NCBI GenBank assembly: GCA_965206445.1
Contig: CBDBJR010000002.1
Location: forward strand, 1,984,001 to 2,048,000
Length of the DNA: 64,000 nucleotides
DNA from: CBDBJR01 sp965206445
Lineage (GTDB): Bacteria > Pseudomonadota > Gammaproteobacteria > Arenicellales > Poriferihabitantaceae
Direction of reading: 5' to 3'
The notes beneath the pieces are model-generated. The model was not told the DNA's origin. It was given only the letters and a program-made list of their open reading frames with translations, and did no database searches. Numbering within the stretch: the first letter of the stretch is position 1; each line of letters starts with the position of its first letter. The translations under genes were made by a program, and so were the position numbers. Below are positions 30,742 through 40,411 of this stretch, piece by piece.

Positions 30742-32793
30742 ATGCGCACAAAATATTGGATGGCGGCTTTGCTGATGGCGGCGTTGGTTGCGCCAGCGCT
30801 GTTACCTGGTGGCATACAAACCGCACAAGCCGACCGCCTCAACGATCAAATCGCCCAATTTACAGAAAAGGTCGAGCGCCCGCCTTCGTCGGAAGAAGAG
30901 GATACCAACGGCTGGACTGAATTGCACTATGCCGCTGCTTTGAACTTCACATCTCTGGCGAAACACCTGTTGGAATCCGACGTTAAAGTAAATGCCAAAA
31001 AAGTAAATGCCAAATTAAAACTTGATGGCGAGCCCTTTACGGAGAAATTGAAGAAAACACTGCGCCAATTCGGGAAAGATTATGATGACTGGAAGAGGGA
31101 TGGGCAAACGCCGCTACATATTGCGGCAAAGGAAAATGCCCACGAGACCGCTGCCCTGCTTCTTGACAATGGCGCGAAGGTAAATGCGGAGACCTTCGAT
31201 AAGGAGTGGACGCCGCTACATTTTGCTGCAAAAGAAAATGCTCGCGAGACCACCGTCCTGTTGCTTGGAAAAGGCGCGGAGGTGAATGCGGAAACCGATG
31301 ATGACGATGACGAGATGACGCCGCTACATTTTGCTGCAAGGGAAAATGCTCACGAGACCGCCGCCCTGCTGCTTGAAAATGGCGCGGAGGTGAATGCGAA
31401 GACCGATGATAAGGAGTGGACGCCGCTACATTTTGCTGCAAAAGAAAATGCTCGCGAGACCACCGTCCTGTTGCTTGGAAAAGGCGCGGAGGTGAATGCG
31501 GAAACCGATGATGACGATGATGAGATGACGCCGCTACATTTTGCTGCAAGGGAAAATGCTCACGAGATCGCCGCCCTGCTGCTTGAAAAAGGTGCGGAGG
31601 TGAATGCGAAGACCGATGATGGGATGACGCCGTTAGATGTAGCGCGAAAATACAGCGCCGATGAAACCGCCGCCTTGCTCTACTTTACGGCAGAGGTCGG
31701 GCGCCCGCCTTCGCCGAAGGCAAAGGATGCCAACGACTGGACTGACTTGCACTACGCCGCCGCTTTGGACCTCACCTCTGTGGCGAAACGCCTGTTGGAA
31801 TCCGGGGCGAAAGTAGATGTCAGATTAAAATCTGATGGCGAGCTCTTTACGGATAAATTGAAGGCAATACTGCGCAAATTCGGGAAAGATTATGAAGGCC
31901 GACGTAGGTATGGGGGAATACCGCTACATTATGCGGCACGGGAAAACGCCCGCGATACCGCCGACCTGCTGATTGAATACCATGCGGATGTGAAGGCGGA
32001 GGACGATGATGGGTGGACGCCGCTACATTATACAGCAATAAAAGACGCCGACGATGCCGCCGACCTGCTGATTGAAAACCACGCGGATGTGAATGCGAAG
32101 GACAATGGTGGGTGGACGCCGCTACATATTGCAGCAGGGAGCAACGCCCGCGAGACCGCCGACCTGCTGATTAAAAAAAAAGCAGATGAAAAAGTAGATG
32201 TGAATGCGAAGAGCAATGATGGGTGGACACCACTACATTATGCGGCATCGGAAAACACCCACGAGATCGCCGACCTGCTGATTACAAACGGCGCGGTAGT
32301 GAATGCGAAGACCGATAAGGAGCAGACGCCGCTACATATTGCGGCAGGGAACAACGCCCGCGAGACCGCCGACCTGCTGATTAAAAAAAAAGCAGATGTG
32401 AATGCGAAGGACAATGATGGGTGGACACCACTACATTATGCGGCATCGGAAAACGCCCACGAGACCGCCGACCTGCTGATTACACACGACGCTGTGGTGA
32501 ATGCGGAGGACAATGATGGGTGGACGCCGCTACATACTGCGGCAGAGAACAACGCCCGCAAGACCGCCGACCTGCTGCTTAAAAAGGGCGCGGATGTAAA
32601 TGCAAGGAACGAAGATGACCAGACGCCATTACACATAGCGGCGAGGCACGACACCCACAATGTGGCGGAACTCCTGTTAGATAAGGGCGCGGATGTGAAT
32701 GCAAGGGATGAGGATGGCGATACGCCGTTGGACTTTGCGGCGGACGAAACAGCGGTATTGCTGCGCTTGCACGGCGGGCGTAGCGGGCGCTAA
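30742..32793 (+). CDS. Exported ankyrin-repeat protein A (two family units fused)
   Basis: The start is ATG 30742, the position conserved in all family members, with GGAAAA upstream. A 683-aa protein opens with the family signal peptide (MRTKYWMAALLMAALVAPAL, then GGIQTAQA). The first unit has an N-terminal ankyrin cap, five central repeats and a cap (TPLDVARKYSADETAALL). A second unit then restarts without a signal peptide at FTAEVGRPPSPKAKDANDW. It has its own N-cap, eight repeats and a C-cap ending LRLHGGRSGR. A 210-bp DNA duplication (two repeats) lies at about 31201-31620. It is probably periplasmic or secreted and protein-binding; no partner is known. Confidence 0.9.
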   Translation: MRTKYWMAALLMAALVAPALLPGGIQTAQADRLNDQIAQFTEKVERPPSSEEEDTNGWTELHYAAALNFTSLAKHLLESDVKVNAKKVNAKLKLDGEPFTEKLKKTLRQFGKDYDDWKRDGQTPLHIAAKENAHETAALLLDNGAKVNAETFDKEWTPLHFAAKENARETTVLLLGKGAEVNAETDDDDDEMTPLHFAARENAHETAALLLENGAEVNAKTDDKEWTPLHFAAKENARETTVLLLGKGAEVNAETDDDDDEMTPLHFAARENAHEIAALLLEKGAEVNAKTDDGMTPLDVARKYSADETAALLYFTAEVGRPPSPKAKDANDWTDLHYAAALDLTSVAKRLLESGAKVDVRLKSDGELFTDKLKAILRKFGKDYEGRRRYGGIPLHYAARENARDTADLLIEYHADVKAEDDDGWTPLHYTAIKDADDAADLLIENHADVNAKDNGGWTPLHIAAGSNARETADLLIKKKADEKVDVNAKSNDGWTPLHYAASENTHEIADLLITNGAVVNAKTDKEQTPLHIAAGNNARETADLLIKKKADVNAKDNDGWTPLHYAASENAHETADLLITHDAVVNAEDNDGWTPLHTAAENNARKTADLLLKKGADVNARNEDDQTPLHIAARHDTHNVAELLLDKGADVNARDEDGDTPLDFAADETAVLLRLHGGRSGR

Positions 32794-32834
32794 TTCAGTG
32801 ACCCGTATAGCATCCCTGCTATCGAAGTTGTCCA

Positions 32835-33058
32835 ATGATCGACCATTGCCACGCTCCGCCCGCAGGCCACGAGTTGGGCGAGTATCGCATGAAGCGGGTG
32901 CTCAGCGTCGGCGGTTTTGGCATCACCTGCTACACCTGAGGCATTCATCTGGACAAGCTGATTACGGTCAAGGAGTCTCTGCCCAACGAGTTTGCCTTGT
33001 GTACCGACACCACAACAATCAAGCCCAAATCCACCTCGGACGAGGCGCGCTCTCTGGG
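32835..33058 (+). pseudogene. Fragment of a Ser/Thr protein kinase with an internal stop
   Basis: Translation from ATG 32835 gives GHELGEYRMKRVLSVGGFGI, the glycine-rich loop of a eukaryote-like kinase. It reaches a TGA at about codon 35 and continues in frame with the kinase lysine region HLDKLITVKESLPNEFAL. It then stops matching at about 33050, before any catalytic loop. It is an N-terminal remnant only and lies directly after ankyrin gene A. Confidence 0.7.
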
Positions 33059-33236
33059 AGCGGATTTCTACTTCGCCCACCCATTTTCCTTCTGGGAGCA
33101 CAGTACTCATGAGAACACCGACAGATTGATACGGCAGTATTTTCCAAAGGGCTGCGACTTTGCCACCATCACCCCCTCGCAGTTGGCCCGAGCAGTCCAC
33201 CAACTTAACCGCCGACTGCAAAATATCTTGACATGA
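33059..33236 (+). pseudogene. IS30-like transposase C-terminal fragment
   Basis: The reading DFYFAHPFSFWEHSTHENTD followed by RLIRQYFPKGCDF is the conserved C-terminal end of IS30-family transposases (usual form YFAHPYHSWERG..NEN.NGL.RQYFPKG). It is joined in frame to the kinase fragment, and there is no intact element around it. Confidence 0.75.
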
Positions 33237-33368
33237 AAACGCCAAATCAGGGATTATCCGGTATTAGATCAATCTGTTTCGGGTTTCGGTGGATGAATGC
33301 ATGAAGAGGCGGAGGCGTGGGGTTTTGTGTTATACCCAGTCCAGCCTGATAATCGTTCGGATAATAGT

Positions 33369-35669
33369 ATGAATGTAACGAAAAAAGACAAAAGTAACCA
33401 AAGTGAAGCGGCACGGCTTTATGAGATGTCATCGGAGAAGAACCGGAACCTGTTCCTGTTCTACTTGGCTACCATCGCCTATATCCTTATTACCGTTGCT
33501 TCCACCACCGATCTTGATCTGCTTTTATCCGAAAAATTTTTAATCCTGCCTGTACTTTCTGTTGGCATACCATTAGATATTTTCTATCTGTGTTCCTCAC
33601 CACTGGTGCTGATTCTTCACTTCAGTCTTTTACACAACACCACTGAGCATCTGAAGAAAATCAAGCAATGGGAAAAGGAGGAAGAGAAGAAAAATCGAGA
33701 GTCCATTTCCTCCCACCTTATGCACCCGTATATTTTTGATTTTGCATATTTATCTCCACTAGGAAGGTTGGATAATATATTGATATATGCAGCCAGCTTC
33801 TTATTATATTTTCTAGCTCCATTCTGTTTGTTCAATATCCAATTCAGATTTTCTGATTACCAAAGTCTTTTTTATTCTTTTTGGCATTTCACCTGTTTAT
33901 CGGCTGATTTATACTTGCTTATTCTCTTTTTTAACGCAGATCATAACCCTAGCAGAAGAAAACTTCTCTTTTTAAATGCAGCCCATAGCTCGAATAGAAA
34001 AAAACCAGACCCTAACGACAGTACAAGCGTGGCAGCATTTTTTAGATTTTTTAAATATATCGGTAAACTTCTTAAATATTTTATGGCTAATCCGATTAAA
34101 AATACCGGTAAACTTCTTAAATATTTTATAGCTAATCCGATTAAAAATACCGGCAAACTTCTTAAATATTTTATGGCTAATCCGATTAAAAATACCGCTA
34201 AACTTCTTAAATATTTTATGGTTAATCCGATTAAAAATATCAGTAAAATTTACAAAGAAGGCAAAAAAAGATTAGTTATGATTATTGTATTTTTTTTCCT
34301 TGGTTTCGTCAATCTCTGGATTGTTGGAATGCTTCAATTTGATAGGTCTATCACGTTGTTGGAAATACCACATGAGTTTGCTCGCAGGATTGCTATGCCC
34401 TTAAAGATCACCAAACTCTCAAATTTCACCATGCCAATCGGCAAACTACTTGATGAGTTTATTATTCCCAAGATTGCTATACCCCCAGGAACGAAAATAC
34501 AAAAGCAGAATCTAGAAGATATTAAACTCATAGCAATCCAAAACAGCACAAATGAAACGGACGCCTGGGAAGTCCATGGGGAAAATTATGATCTGAGCTA
34601 TCGGAGGCTTGTGTTTTCTGATTTTAGTCGTAGTTATATGCAGAAAATTGTATTGAAAGAAGTCTATTTGCAAGGCTCAAATATGTCGATGGCACAAATG
34701 CAGGGTGCTGATATGAGAAGTGCACAATTGCAGGGTGCTGATATGAGCAATACAAAATTGCAGGGTGCTGATATGAGCAGTGCACAATTGCAGGGTGCTG
34801 ATATGTTCTTCGCAAACTTGCAGGGTACTAATATATTCCGCACAAACTTCCAGGGTGCTGATATGAGCAGTGCACAATTCCAGAGTGCTGATATGAACAA
34901 CGTACAATTCCAGGGTGCTAATATGAGCAGTGCACAATTCCAGAGTGCTGATATGAGCAACGTACAATTCCAGGGTGCTGATATGAGCAGTGCACAATTC
35001 CAGAGTGCTGATATGAGCAACGTACAATTCCAGGGTGCTAATATGAGCAGTGCACAATTCCAGAGTGCTGATATGAGCAACGTACAATTCCAGGGTGCTG
35101 ATATGAGCAGTGCACAATTGCAGGGTGCTAATATGAGAAATGTACAATTGCAGGGTGCTAATATTCGGGCGGCAAAATTCTCTGGTGCAGATATAGAGAA
35201 AGCAAACTTCCAAGGAAGTTTTTGTAGAGAAGAAAGATATGAGAGTTTTTTTGATCGAATCAATGCTCGCATAGGGAAGAGAGGACTAGAAGAGTGTGAC
35301 ACGACAGACAAACAGCTTGGGGTGCTGGATAAAGACACCGCAAACAGCATTATTGAGAGTTTGCGCAATAACGGGAACGTCTCCGAAGAAATTACTGATA
35401 AGATAGAAGAGAATATAAATAAGAGAATTGGAAAAGCACCCTCTATGGTGGGAGTCGAGAAAGGAGGATTAAACATCGATGAGGTATGCGCGATTATTGA
35501 AAACTGGCCTGAAAATATAAAATATGCACTCGAATTTAAAGAGATTTTTGCAAGCTGGCTCGCTACTGAGGCAGGTAAAGAATCCAGATTAAAAGGCTGC
35601 TCCATCACAATCCAAGTTCAGAACGCTCCTCAACCTTCCGAAAGAGTTGACGACGCAAAGGAGAAATAA
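33369..35669 (+). CDS. Multi-pass membrane protein with pentapeptide-repeat domain
   Basis: An AT-rich gene unlike its GC-rich neighbours. I start at ATG 33369 (MNVTKKDKSNQ); ATG 33297 is an in-frame alternative and neither has a clear Shine-Dalgarno sequence. The 766-aa product has four TMs near the N-terminus. Four tandem 15-residue repeats follow (GKLLKYFMANPIKNT; DNA 34062-34241), then a fifth TM (LVMIIVFFFLGFVNLWIVGM). After a linker there is a pentapeptide-repeat beta-helix of the A(D/N)MSxxQ(L/F)QG type at about 34660-35210, with a nearly exact 60-bp higher-order repeat. An acidic helical C-terminus closes the protein. Function is unknown; the repeat domain is probably a protein-interaction surface. 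Probably horizontally acquired. Confidence 0.82.
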   Translation: MNVTKKDKSNQSEAARLYEMSSEKNRNLFLFYLATIAYILITVASTTDLDLLLSEKFLILPVLSVGIPLDIFYLCSSPLVLILHFSLLHNTTEHLKKIKQWEKEEEKKNRESISSHLMHPYIFDFAYLSPLGRLDNILIYAASFLLYFLAPFCLFNIQFRFSDYQSLFYSFWHFTCLSADLYLLILFFNADHNPSRRKLLFLNAAHSSNRKKPDPNDSTSVAAFFRFFKYIGKLLKYFMANPIKNTGKLLKYFIANPIKNTGKLLKYFMANPIKNTAKLLKYFMVNPIKNISKIYKEGKKRLVMIIVFFFLGFVNLWIVGMLQFDRSITLLEIPHEFARRIAMPLKITKLSNFTMPIGKLLDEFIIPKIAIPPGTKIQKQNLEDIKLIAIQNSTNETDAWEVHGENYDLSYRRLVFSDFSRSYMQKIVLKEVYLQGSNMSMAQMQGADMRSAQLQGADMSNTKLQGADMSSAQLQGADMFFANLQGTNIFRTNFQGADMSSAQFQSADMNNVQFQGANMSSAQFQSADMSNVQFQGADMSSAQFQSADMSNVQFQGANMSSAQFQSADMSNVQFQGADMSSAQLQGANMRNVQLQGANIRAAKFSGADIEKANFQGSFCREERYESFFDRINARIGKRGLEECDTTDKQLGVLDKDTANSIIESLRNNGNVSEEITDKIEENINKRIGKAPSMVGVEKGGLNIDEVCAIIENWPENIKYALEFKEIFASWLATEAGKESRLKGCSITIQVQNAPQPSERVDDAKEK

Positions 35670-35980
35670 ATCACGTTTCCTGGGCCGCATTGCACCATTA
35701 ATCGGTGGATGAAGGCAGTTGCGGTCGATCTGGCGACTATTCCGGGAAATGCTTTATGCCGGACACAGTCCGTGTGATAGATAAGCCATTTCCCGCCGTC
35801 GCCGCCAAAATCGCGGTGGGATTTGGCGTGCATAAGCTCAGAAACGGTTGGCACTCCCCCCAACAGGAGCGCCATGCAAGTCTACTATACTGACCTGCCC
35901 TGATGGCATATACTATTTCAACCGGGCATAAGCTCCGTCCATTTTTCACTTGCTGTTTTGTTCAACCACAGGAAAAACAC
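35670..35980. other. Spacer before ankyrin gene B with hairpin and leader module
   Basis: About 310 bp without a credible gene. It contains a long hairpin (35743-35795). It also has the conserved leader module from TCAGAAACGGTTGGCACTCC (35838) through ATATACTATTTCAACCGGGC to the gene-B start. Confidence 0.6.
35743..35795. repeat. Long imperfect hairpin
   Basis: CGGGAAATG-CTTTAT on the left pairs with ATAAGC-CATTTCCCG on the right, with an ACAC/GTGT mini-stem in the loop. It may end transcription of the pentapeptide-repeat gene, although no T-tract follows. Confidence 0.4.
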
Positions 35981-36904
35981 ATGCGCACACAATATTGGAT
36001 AGCGGCTTTGCTGATAGCGGCGTTGGCTGCACCGATGCTGTTGCCCGGCGGCATACAAACCGCCCGGGCCGACCGGCTTGCCGATGAAACCGGCCAGTTT
36101 ACGACCGAGGTCGGACGCCCACCTTCGCCGACGGCAAAGGATGCCAACGGCTGGACTGACTTGCACTATGCCGCCGCGTTGAATCTGACCTCTCTGGCAA
36201 AAAGCCTATTGCAATCCGGTGCCACAGTAGATGCCAGATTAAAATCCGATAGTGAGCCCTTTACGGATGAATTGAAGGCAACCCTGCGCCGATTCGGGGA
36301 AGATTATGATGGCTGGAATAGGGATGGGGAGACGCCGCTACATTTTGCGGCCTGGGGCAACGCCGTAGCTACCGCAACCCTGTTGATTGAAAGAGGCGCG
36401 GCGGTGAATGCGAAGGCCAATAATGGGTCTACGCCGCTACATGAAGCGGCCTGGAAAAACGCCGTAGCGACCGCGACCCTGTTGGTTGAAAGAGGCGCGG
36501 TGGTGAATGCGAAGGACGATGATGAGGAGACGCCGCTACATATTGCGGCCATTAAAAACGCCGTAGCGACCGCGACCCTGTTGGTTGAAAGAGGTGCGGT
36601 GGTGAATGCGAAGAGCGGTACTGGGTATACGCCGCTACATATTGCGGCCTATTACAACGCCGTAGCGACCGCGACCCTGTTGGTTGAAAGAGGCGCGGCG
36701 GTGAATGCGAAGAACGATTATGGGTATACGCCGCTACATGTAGCGGCCTGGAAAAACGCCCGAGATACTACGGCCCTGTTGCTTAAACGAGGTGCGGCGG
36801 TGAATGCGAAGAACGATGGTGGGGAGACGCCGTTAGCTGTAGCGTTAAGATTCGACGCCTATGAAACCGCCGCGGTGCTCCGCGAACACGGCGGCAGAAA
36901 GTAA
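35981..36904 (+). CDS. Exported ankyrin-repeat protein B
   Basis: A 307-aa family member. The signal peptide MRTQYWIAALLIAALAAPML is followed by GGIQTARA and mature DRLADETGQF. The invariant N-cap (VGRPPSPTAKDANGWTDLHY) and the FTDELKATLRRFG linker helix come next, then five central ankyrin repeats of the pattern NAVATATLLVERGAAVNAK. The C-cap is TPLAVALRFDAYETAAVLRE. ATG 35981 is the conserved start, preceded by the shared leader. First of a head-to-tail array B-C-D-E. Confidence 0.92.
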   Translation: MRTQYWIAALLIAALAAPMLLPGGIQTARADRLADETGQFTTEVGRPPSPTAKDANGWTDLHYAAALNLTSLAKSLLQSGATVDARLKSDSEPFTDELKATLRRFGEDYDGWNRDGETPLHFAAWGNAVATATLLIERGAAVNAKANNGSTPLHEAAWKNAVATATLLVERGAVVNAKDDDEETPLHIAAIKNAVATATLLVERGAVVNAKSGTGYTPLHIAAYYNAVATATLLVERGAAVNAKNDYGYTPLHVAAWKNARDTTALLLKRGAAVNAKNDGGETPLAVALRFDAYETAAVLREHGGRK

Positions 36905-37361
36905 GTTGCGTTTCGCCCGCATCAAATCCGACTGTTAGTGATTTGCTGGATGGTGTGCCGTCGTGCATGAATGTCAACGCCGGAGCAATGAAGGTGTAGA
37001 GAGTGTCCCGCTGTATGAGAATCCGGTGTCCCCTGCGCGGTGACGTATCGTGGCGCGACTGATGCAACAACCCGACAGTAAATCCGCACGAGCGCTGATT
37101 ACCACAGCGGTTCGGCCACAGTTGCGTAACGCGGGTAAATCACCGCCATGCGTGCCCCCCCATCCTGCGCCGACGTGGGCTGTGGCGGGGGCGGGTGGGG
37201 CGGAGGGCGAGGTCTGATTTCAGAAACCGTTGGCATGGCGCACCAACAGGGGCGCTATGCAGCCATTATACTGGCCGGCACTACCGGGATATACTATTTC
37301 AACCGGGCATACGCCCCGTCCATTTTTCACTTACTGTTTTGTTCAACCACAGGAAAAACAC
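36905..37361. repeat. Conserved intergenic unit B-C of the ankyrin array
   Basis: A 457-bp spacer nearly identical to 38385-38839 and 39965-40411. It begins GTTGCGTTTCGCCCGCATCA right after the stop codon and contains CCTGCGCGGTGACGTATCGT, a G-rich stretch, the leader module (from TTTCAGAAACCGTTGGCATG) and the ATATACTATTTCAA promoter block. Confidence 0.9.
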
Positions 37362-38384
37362 ATGCGCACACAATATTGGATAGCGGCTTTACTGATAGCG
37401 GCGTTGGCTGCACCGATGCTGTTGCCCGGCGGCATACAAACCGCCCGGGCCGACCGGCTTGCCGATGAAACCGCCCGGTTTACGACCGGGGTCGGACGCC
37501 CGCCTTCGCCGACGGCAAAGGATGCCAACGGCTGGACTGACTTGCACTATGCCGCTGTTTTGGACCTTTCATCTTTGGCGAAACGCCTGTTGGAATCCGG
37601 TGCCACAGTAGATGCCAGATTAAAATCCGATGGGGAGCCCTTTACGGATGAATTGAAGGCAACCCTGCGCCGATTCGGGGAAGATTATGATGACTGGAAT
37701 AGGTATGGGGTTACGCCGCTATATTTAGCGGTCAGGGAAAACGCCGTAGCTACCGCGACCCTATTGGTTGAAAGAGGCGCGGCGGTGAATGCGAAGGCCA
37801 ATAATGGGGTTACGCCGCTACATGGTGCGGCCTATACCAACGCCGTAGCTACCGCGACCCTGTTGGTTGAAAGAGGCGCGGCGGTGAATGCGAAGGCCGA
37901 TGATGGGGAGACGCCGCTACATGAAGCGGCCTGGAAAAACGCCGTAGCGACCGCGACCCTGTTGGTTGAAAGAGGTGCGGTGGTGAATGCGAAGAGAGAT
38001 GATGGGATTACGCCGCTACATTTTGCAGCACGGGAAAACGCCCGAGCAACCGCCGCCCTGCTGCTTAAAAAAGGCGCGGCGGTGAATGCGAAGAACAATT
38101 ATGGGGAGACGCCGCTACATTATGCGGCCCTTAAAAACACCGTAGCGACCGCGACCCTGTTGATTGAAAGAGGCGCGGTGGTGAATGCGAAGGAGGATAA
38201 TGGGGCTACGCCGCTACATTTTGCAGCACAGGAAAACGCCCGAGCAACCGCCACCCTGCTGCTTAAAAAAGGCGCAGCGGTGAATGCGAAGGACAATAAT
38301 GGGAATACGCCGCTAGCTGTAGCGCTACGAAACGACGCCTATGAAACCGCCGCAGTGCTCCGCGAACACGGCGGCAGAAAGTAA
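37362..38384 (+). CDS. Exported ankyrin-repeat protein C
   Basis: A 340-aa paralogue of B with the same signal peptide, N-cap and C-cap (LREHGGRK). It carries six central repeats, starting TPLYLAVRENAVATATLLVE. Repeats of the NAVATATLLVERG and NARATAALLLKKG types are mixed, as if two sub-lineages had recombined. The start is ATG 37362. Confidence 0.92.
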   Translation: MRTQYWIAALLIAALAAPMLLPGGIQTARADRLADETARFTTGVGRPPSPTAKDANGWTDLHYAAVLDLSSLAKRLLESGATVDARLKSDGEPFTDELKATLRRFGEDYDDWNRYGVTPLYLAVRENAVATATLLVERGAAVNAKANNGVTPLHGAAYTNAVATATLLVERGAAVNAKADDGETPLHEAAWKNAVATATLLVERGAVVNAKRDDGITPLHFAARENARATAALLLKKGAAVNAKNNYGETPLHYAALKNTVATATLLIERGAVVNAKEDNGATPLHFAAQENARATATLLLKKGAAVNAKDNNGNTPLAVALRNDAYETAAVLREHGGRK

Positions 38385-38839
38385 GTTGCGTTTCGCCCGC
38401 ATCAAATCCGACTGTTAGTGATTTGCTGGATGGTGTGCCGTCGTGCATGAATGTCAACGCCGGAGCAATGAAGGTGTAGAGAGTGTCCCGCTGTATGAGA
38501 ATCCGGTGTCCCCTGCGCGGTGACGTATCGTGGCGCGACTGATGCAACAACCCGACAGCAAATCCGTACGAGCGCTGATTACCACAGCGGTTCGGCCACA
38601 GTTGCGTAACGCGGGTAAATCACCGCCATGCGTAACCCCCTATCCTGCGCCGACGTGGGCTGTGGCGGGAGGGTGGGGGCGGGAACGGGGTCTGATTTCA
38701 GAAACCGTTGGCATGGCGCACCAACAGGGGCGCTATGCGACCACTACACTGGCCGGCACTACCGGGATATACTATTTCAACCGGGCATAAGCCCCGTCCA
38801 TTTTTCACTTACTGTTTTGTTCAACCACAGGAAAAACAC
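38385..38839. repeat. Conserved intergenic unit C-D of the ankyrin array
   Basis: 455 bp, nearly identical to the B-C and D-E spacers, differing mainly by short indels in the G-rich segment near 38660. Confidence 0.9.
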
Positions 38840-39964
38840 ATGCGCACACAATATTGGATAGCGGCTTTACTGATAGCGGCGTTGGCTACACCGATGCTGT
38901 TGCCCGGCGGCATACAAACCGCCCGGGCCGACCGTCTTGCCGATGAAACCGCCCAGTTTAGGGCAGGGATCGGACGCCCGCCTTCGCCGACGGCAAAGGA
39001 TGCCAACGGCTGGACTGACTTGCACTATGCCGCCGCGTTGAATCTGACCTCTCTGGCGAAACGCCTGTTGGAATCCGGTGCCACAGTAGATGCCAGATTA
39101 AAATCCGATGATGAGCCCTTTACGGATGAGTTAAAGGCAACCCTGCGCCGATTCGGGAAAGATTATGATGGCTGGAATAGGGATGGGGAAACGCCGCTAC
39201 ATATTGCGGCCTATAGCAACGCCGTAGCGACCGTGACCCTGTTGGTTGAAAGAGGCGCGGCGGTGAATGCGAAGGATAGTAATGATGGGTGGACGCTGCT
39301 ACATTATGCGGCCAGTGGCAACGCCGTAGCGACCGTGACTCTGTTGGTTGAAAGAGGCGCGGCGGTGAATGCGAAGACCAAAAATGGGTATACGCCGCTA
39401 CATTTTGCGGCCAGGAAAAACGCCGTAGCTACCGCGACCCTGTTGCTTGAAAGAGGCGCAGCGGTGAATGCGAAGACCAGTGGTGGGGTGACGCCGCTAC
39501 ATGGTGCGGCCAGTAACAACGCCGTAGCTACCGCGACCCTGTTGCTTGAAAGAGGCGCAACGGTGAATGCGAAGACCAGTGGTAGGGTGACGCCGCTACA
39601 TGATGCGGCCAGTAACAACGCCGTAGCTACCGCGACCCTGTTGCTTGAAAGAGGCGCAGCGGTGAATGCAAAGGACGATGAGGGGGGTACGCCGCTACAT
39701 AATGCGGCCTGGAACAACGCCGTAGCTACCGCGACCCTGTTGGTTGAAAGAGGCGCAGCGGTGAATGCGAAGACCAGTGGTGGGGTGACGCCGCTACATG
39801 TAGCGGCCTGGGAAAACGCCCGAGCAACCGCCGCCCTGTTGCTTAAAAAAGGCGCGGCGGTGAATGCGAAGACCAATAATGGGGAGACGCCGCTAGCTGT
39901 AGCGCTACGAAACGACGCCTATGAAACCGCCGCAGTGCTCCGCGAACACGGTGGCAGAAAGTAA
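38840..39964 (+). CDS. Exported ankyrin-repeat protein D
   Basis: 374 aa, the longest single-unit member, with the family signal peptide and caps and seven central repeats. Three consecutive repeats (about 39410-39650) are almost identical at DNA level (GTGGTGCGGCCAGTAACAAC and its near copies), indicating recent repeat duplication. The start is ATG 38840. Confidence 0.92.
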   Translation: MRTQYWIAALLIAALATPMLLPGGIQTARADRLADETAQFRAGIGRPPSPTAKDANGWTDLHYAAALNLTSLAKRLLESGATVDARLKSDDEPFTDELKATLRRFGKDYDGWNRDGETPLHIAAYSNAVATVTLLVERGAAVNAKDSNDGWTLLHYAASGNAVATVTLLVERGAAVNAKTKNGYTPLHFAARKNAVATATLLLERGAAVNAKTSGGVTPLHGAASNNAVATATLLLERGATVNAKTSGRVTPLHDAASNNAVATATLLLERGAAVNAKDDEGGTPLHNAAWNNAVATATLLVERGAAVNAKTSGGVTPLHVAAWENARATAALLLKKGAAVNAKTNNGETPLAVALRNDAYETAAVLREHGGRK

Positions 39965-40411
39965 GTTGCGTTTCGCCCGCATCAAATCCGACTGTTAGTG
40001 ATTTGCTGGATGGTGTGCCGTGGTGCATGAATGTCAACGCCGGAGCAATGAAGGTGTAGAGAGTGTCCCGCTGTATGAGAATCCGGTGTCCCCTGCGCGG
40101 TGACGTATCGTGGCGCGACTGATGCAACAACCCGACAGTAAATCCGCACGAGCGCTGATTACCACAGCGGTTCGGCCACAGTTGCGTAACGCGGGTAAAT
40201 CACCGCCATGCGTGCCCCTCCATCCTGCGCCGACGTGGGCTGTGGCGGGGGCGGGAACGGGGTCTGATTTCAGAAACCGTTGGCATGGCGCACCAACAGG
40301 GGCGCTATGCAACCACTACACTGGCCGGCACTACCGGGATATACTATTTCAAGCGGGACGTAAGCCTCGTCCATTTTTCACTTGCTGTTTTGTTCAACCT
40401 ACAGGAAACAC
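39965..40411. repeat. Conserved intergenic unit D-E of the ankyrin array
   Basis: 447 bp. The first 240 bp match the other spacers. The last 90 bp (TTCAAGCGGGACGTAAGCCT) match the leader of gene A rather than those of B-D, so this unit is chimeric. Confidence 0.88.

Noticed and set aside
34675..35190. Regular 30/60-bp repeats that could suggest a CRISPR array
   Set aside because: The repeats are contiguous with no unique spacers, and they are in frame, coding for pentapeptide repeats.
34664..35608. Minus frames of 178 and 314 codons opposite the pentapeptide repeats
   Set aside because: Regular antisense reading of a 60-bp repeat. The plus strand gives the standard pentapeptide pattern and TM segments.
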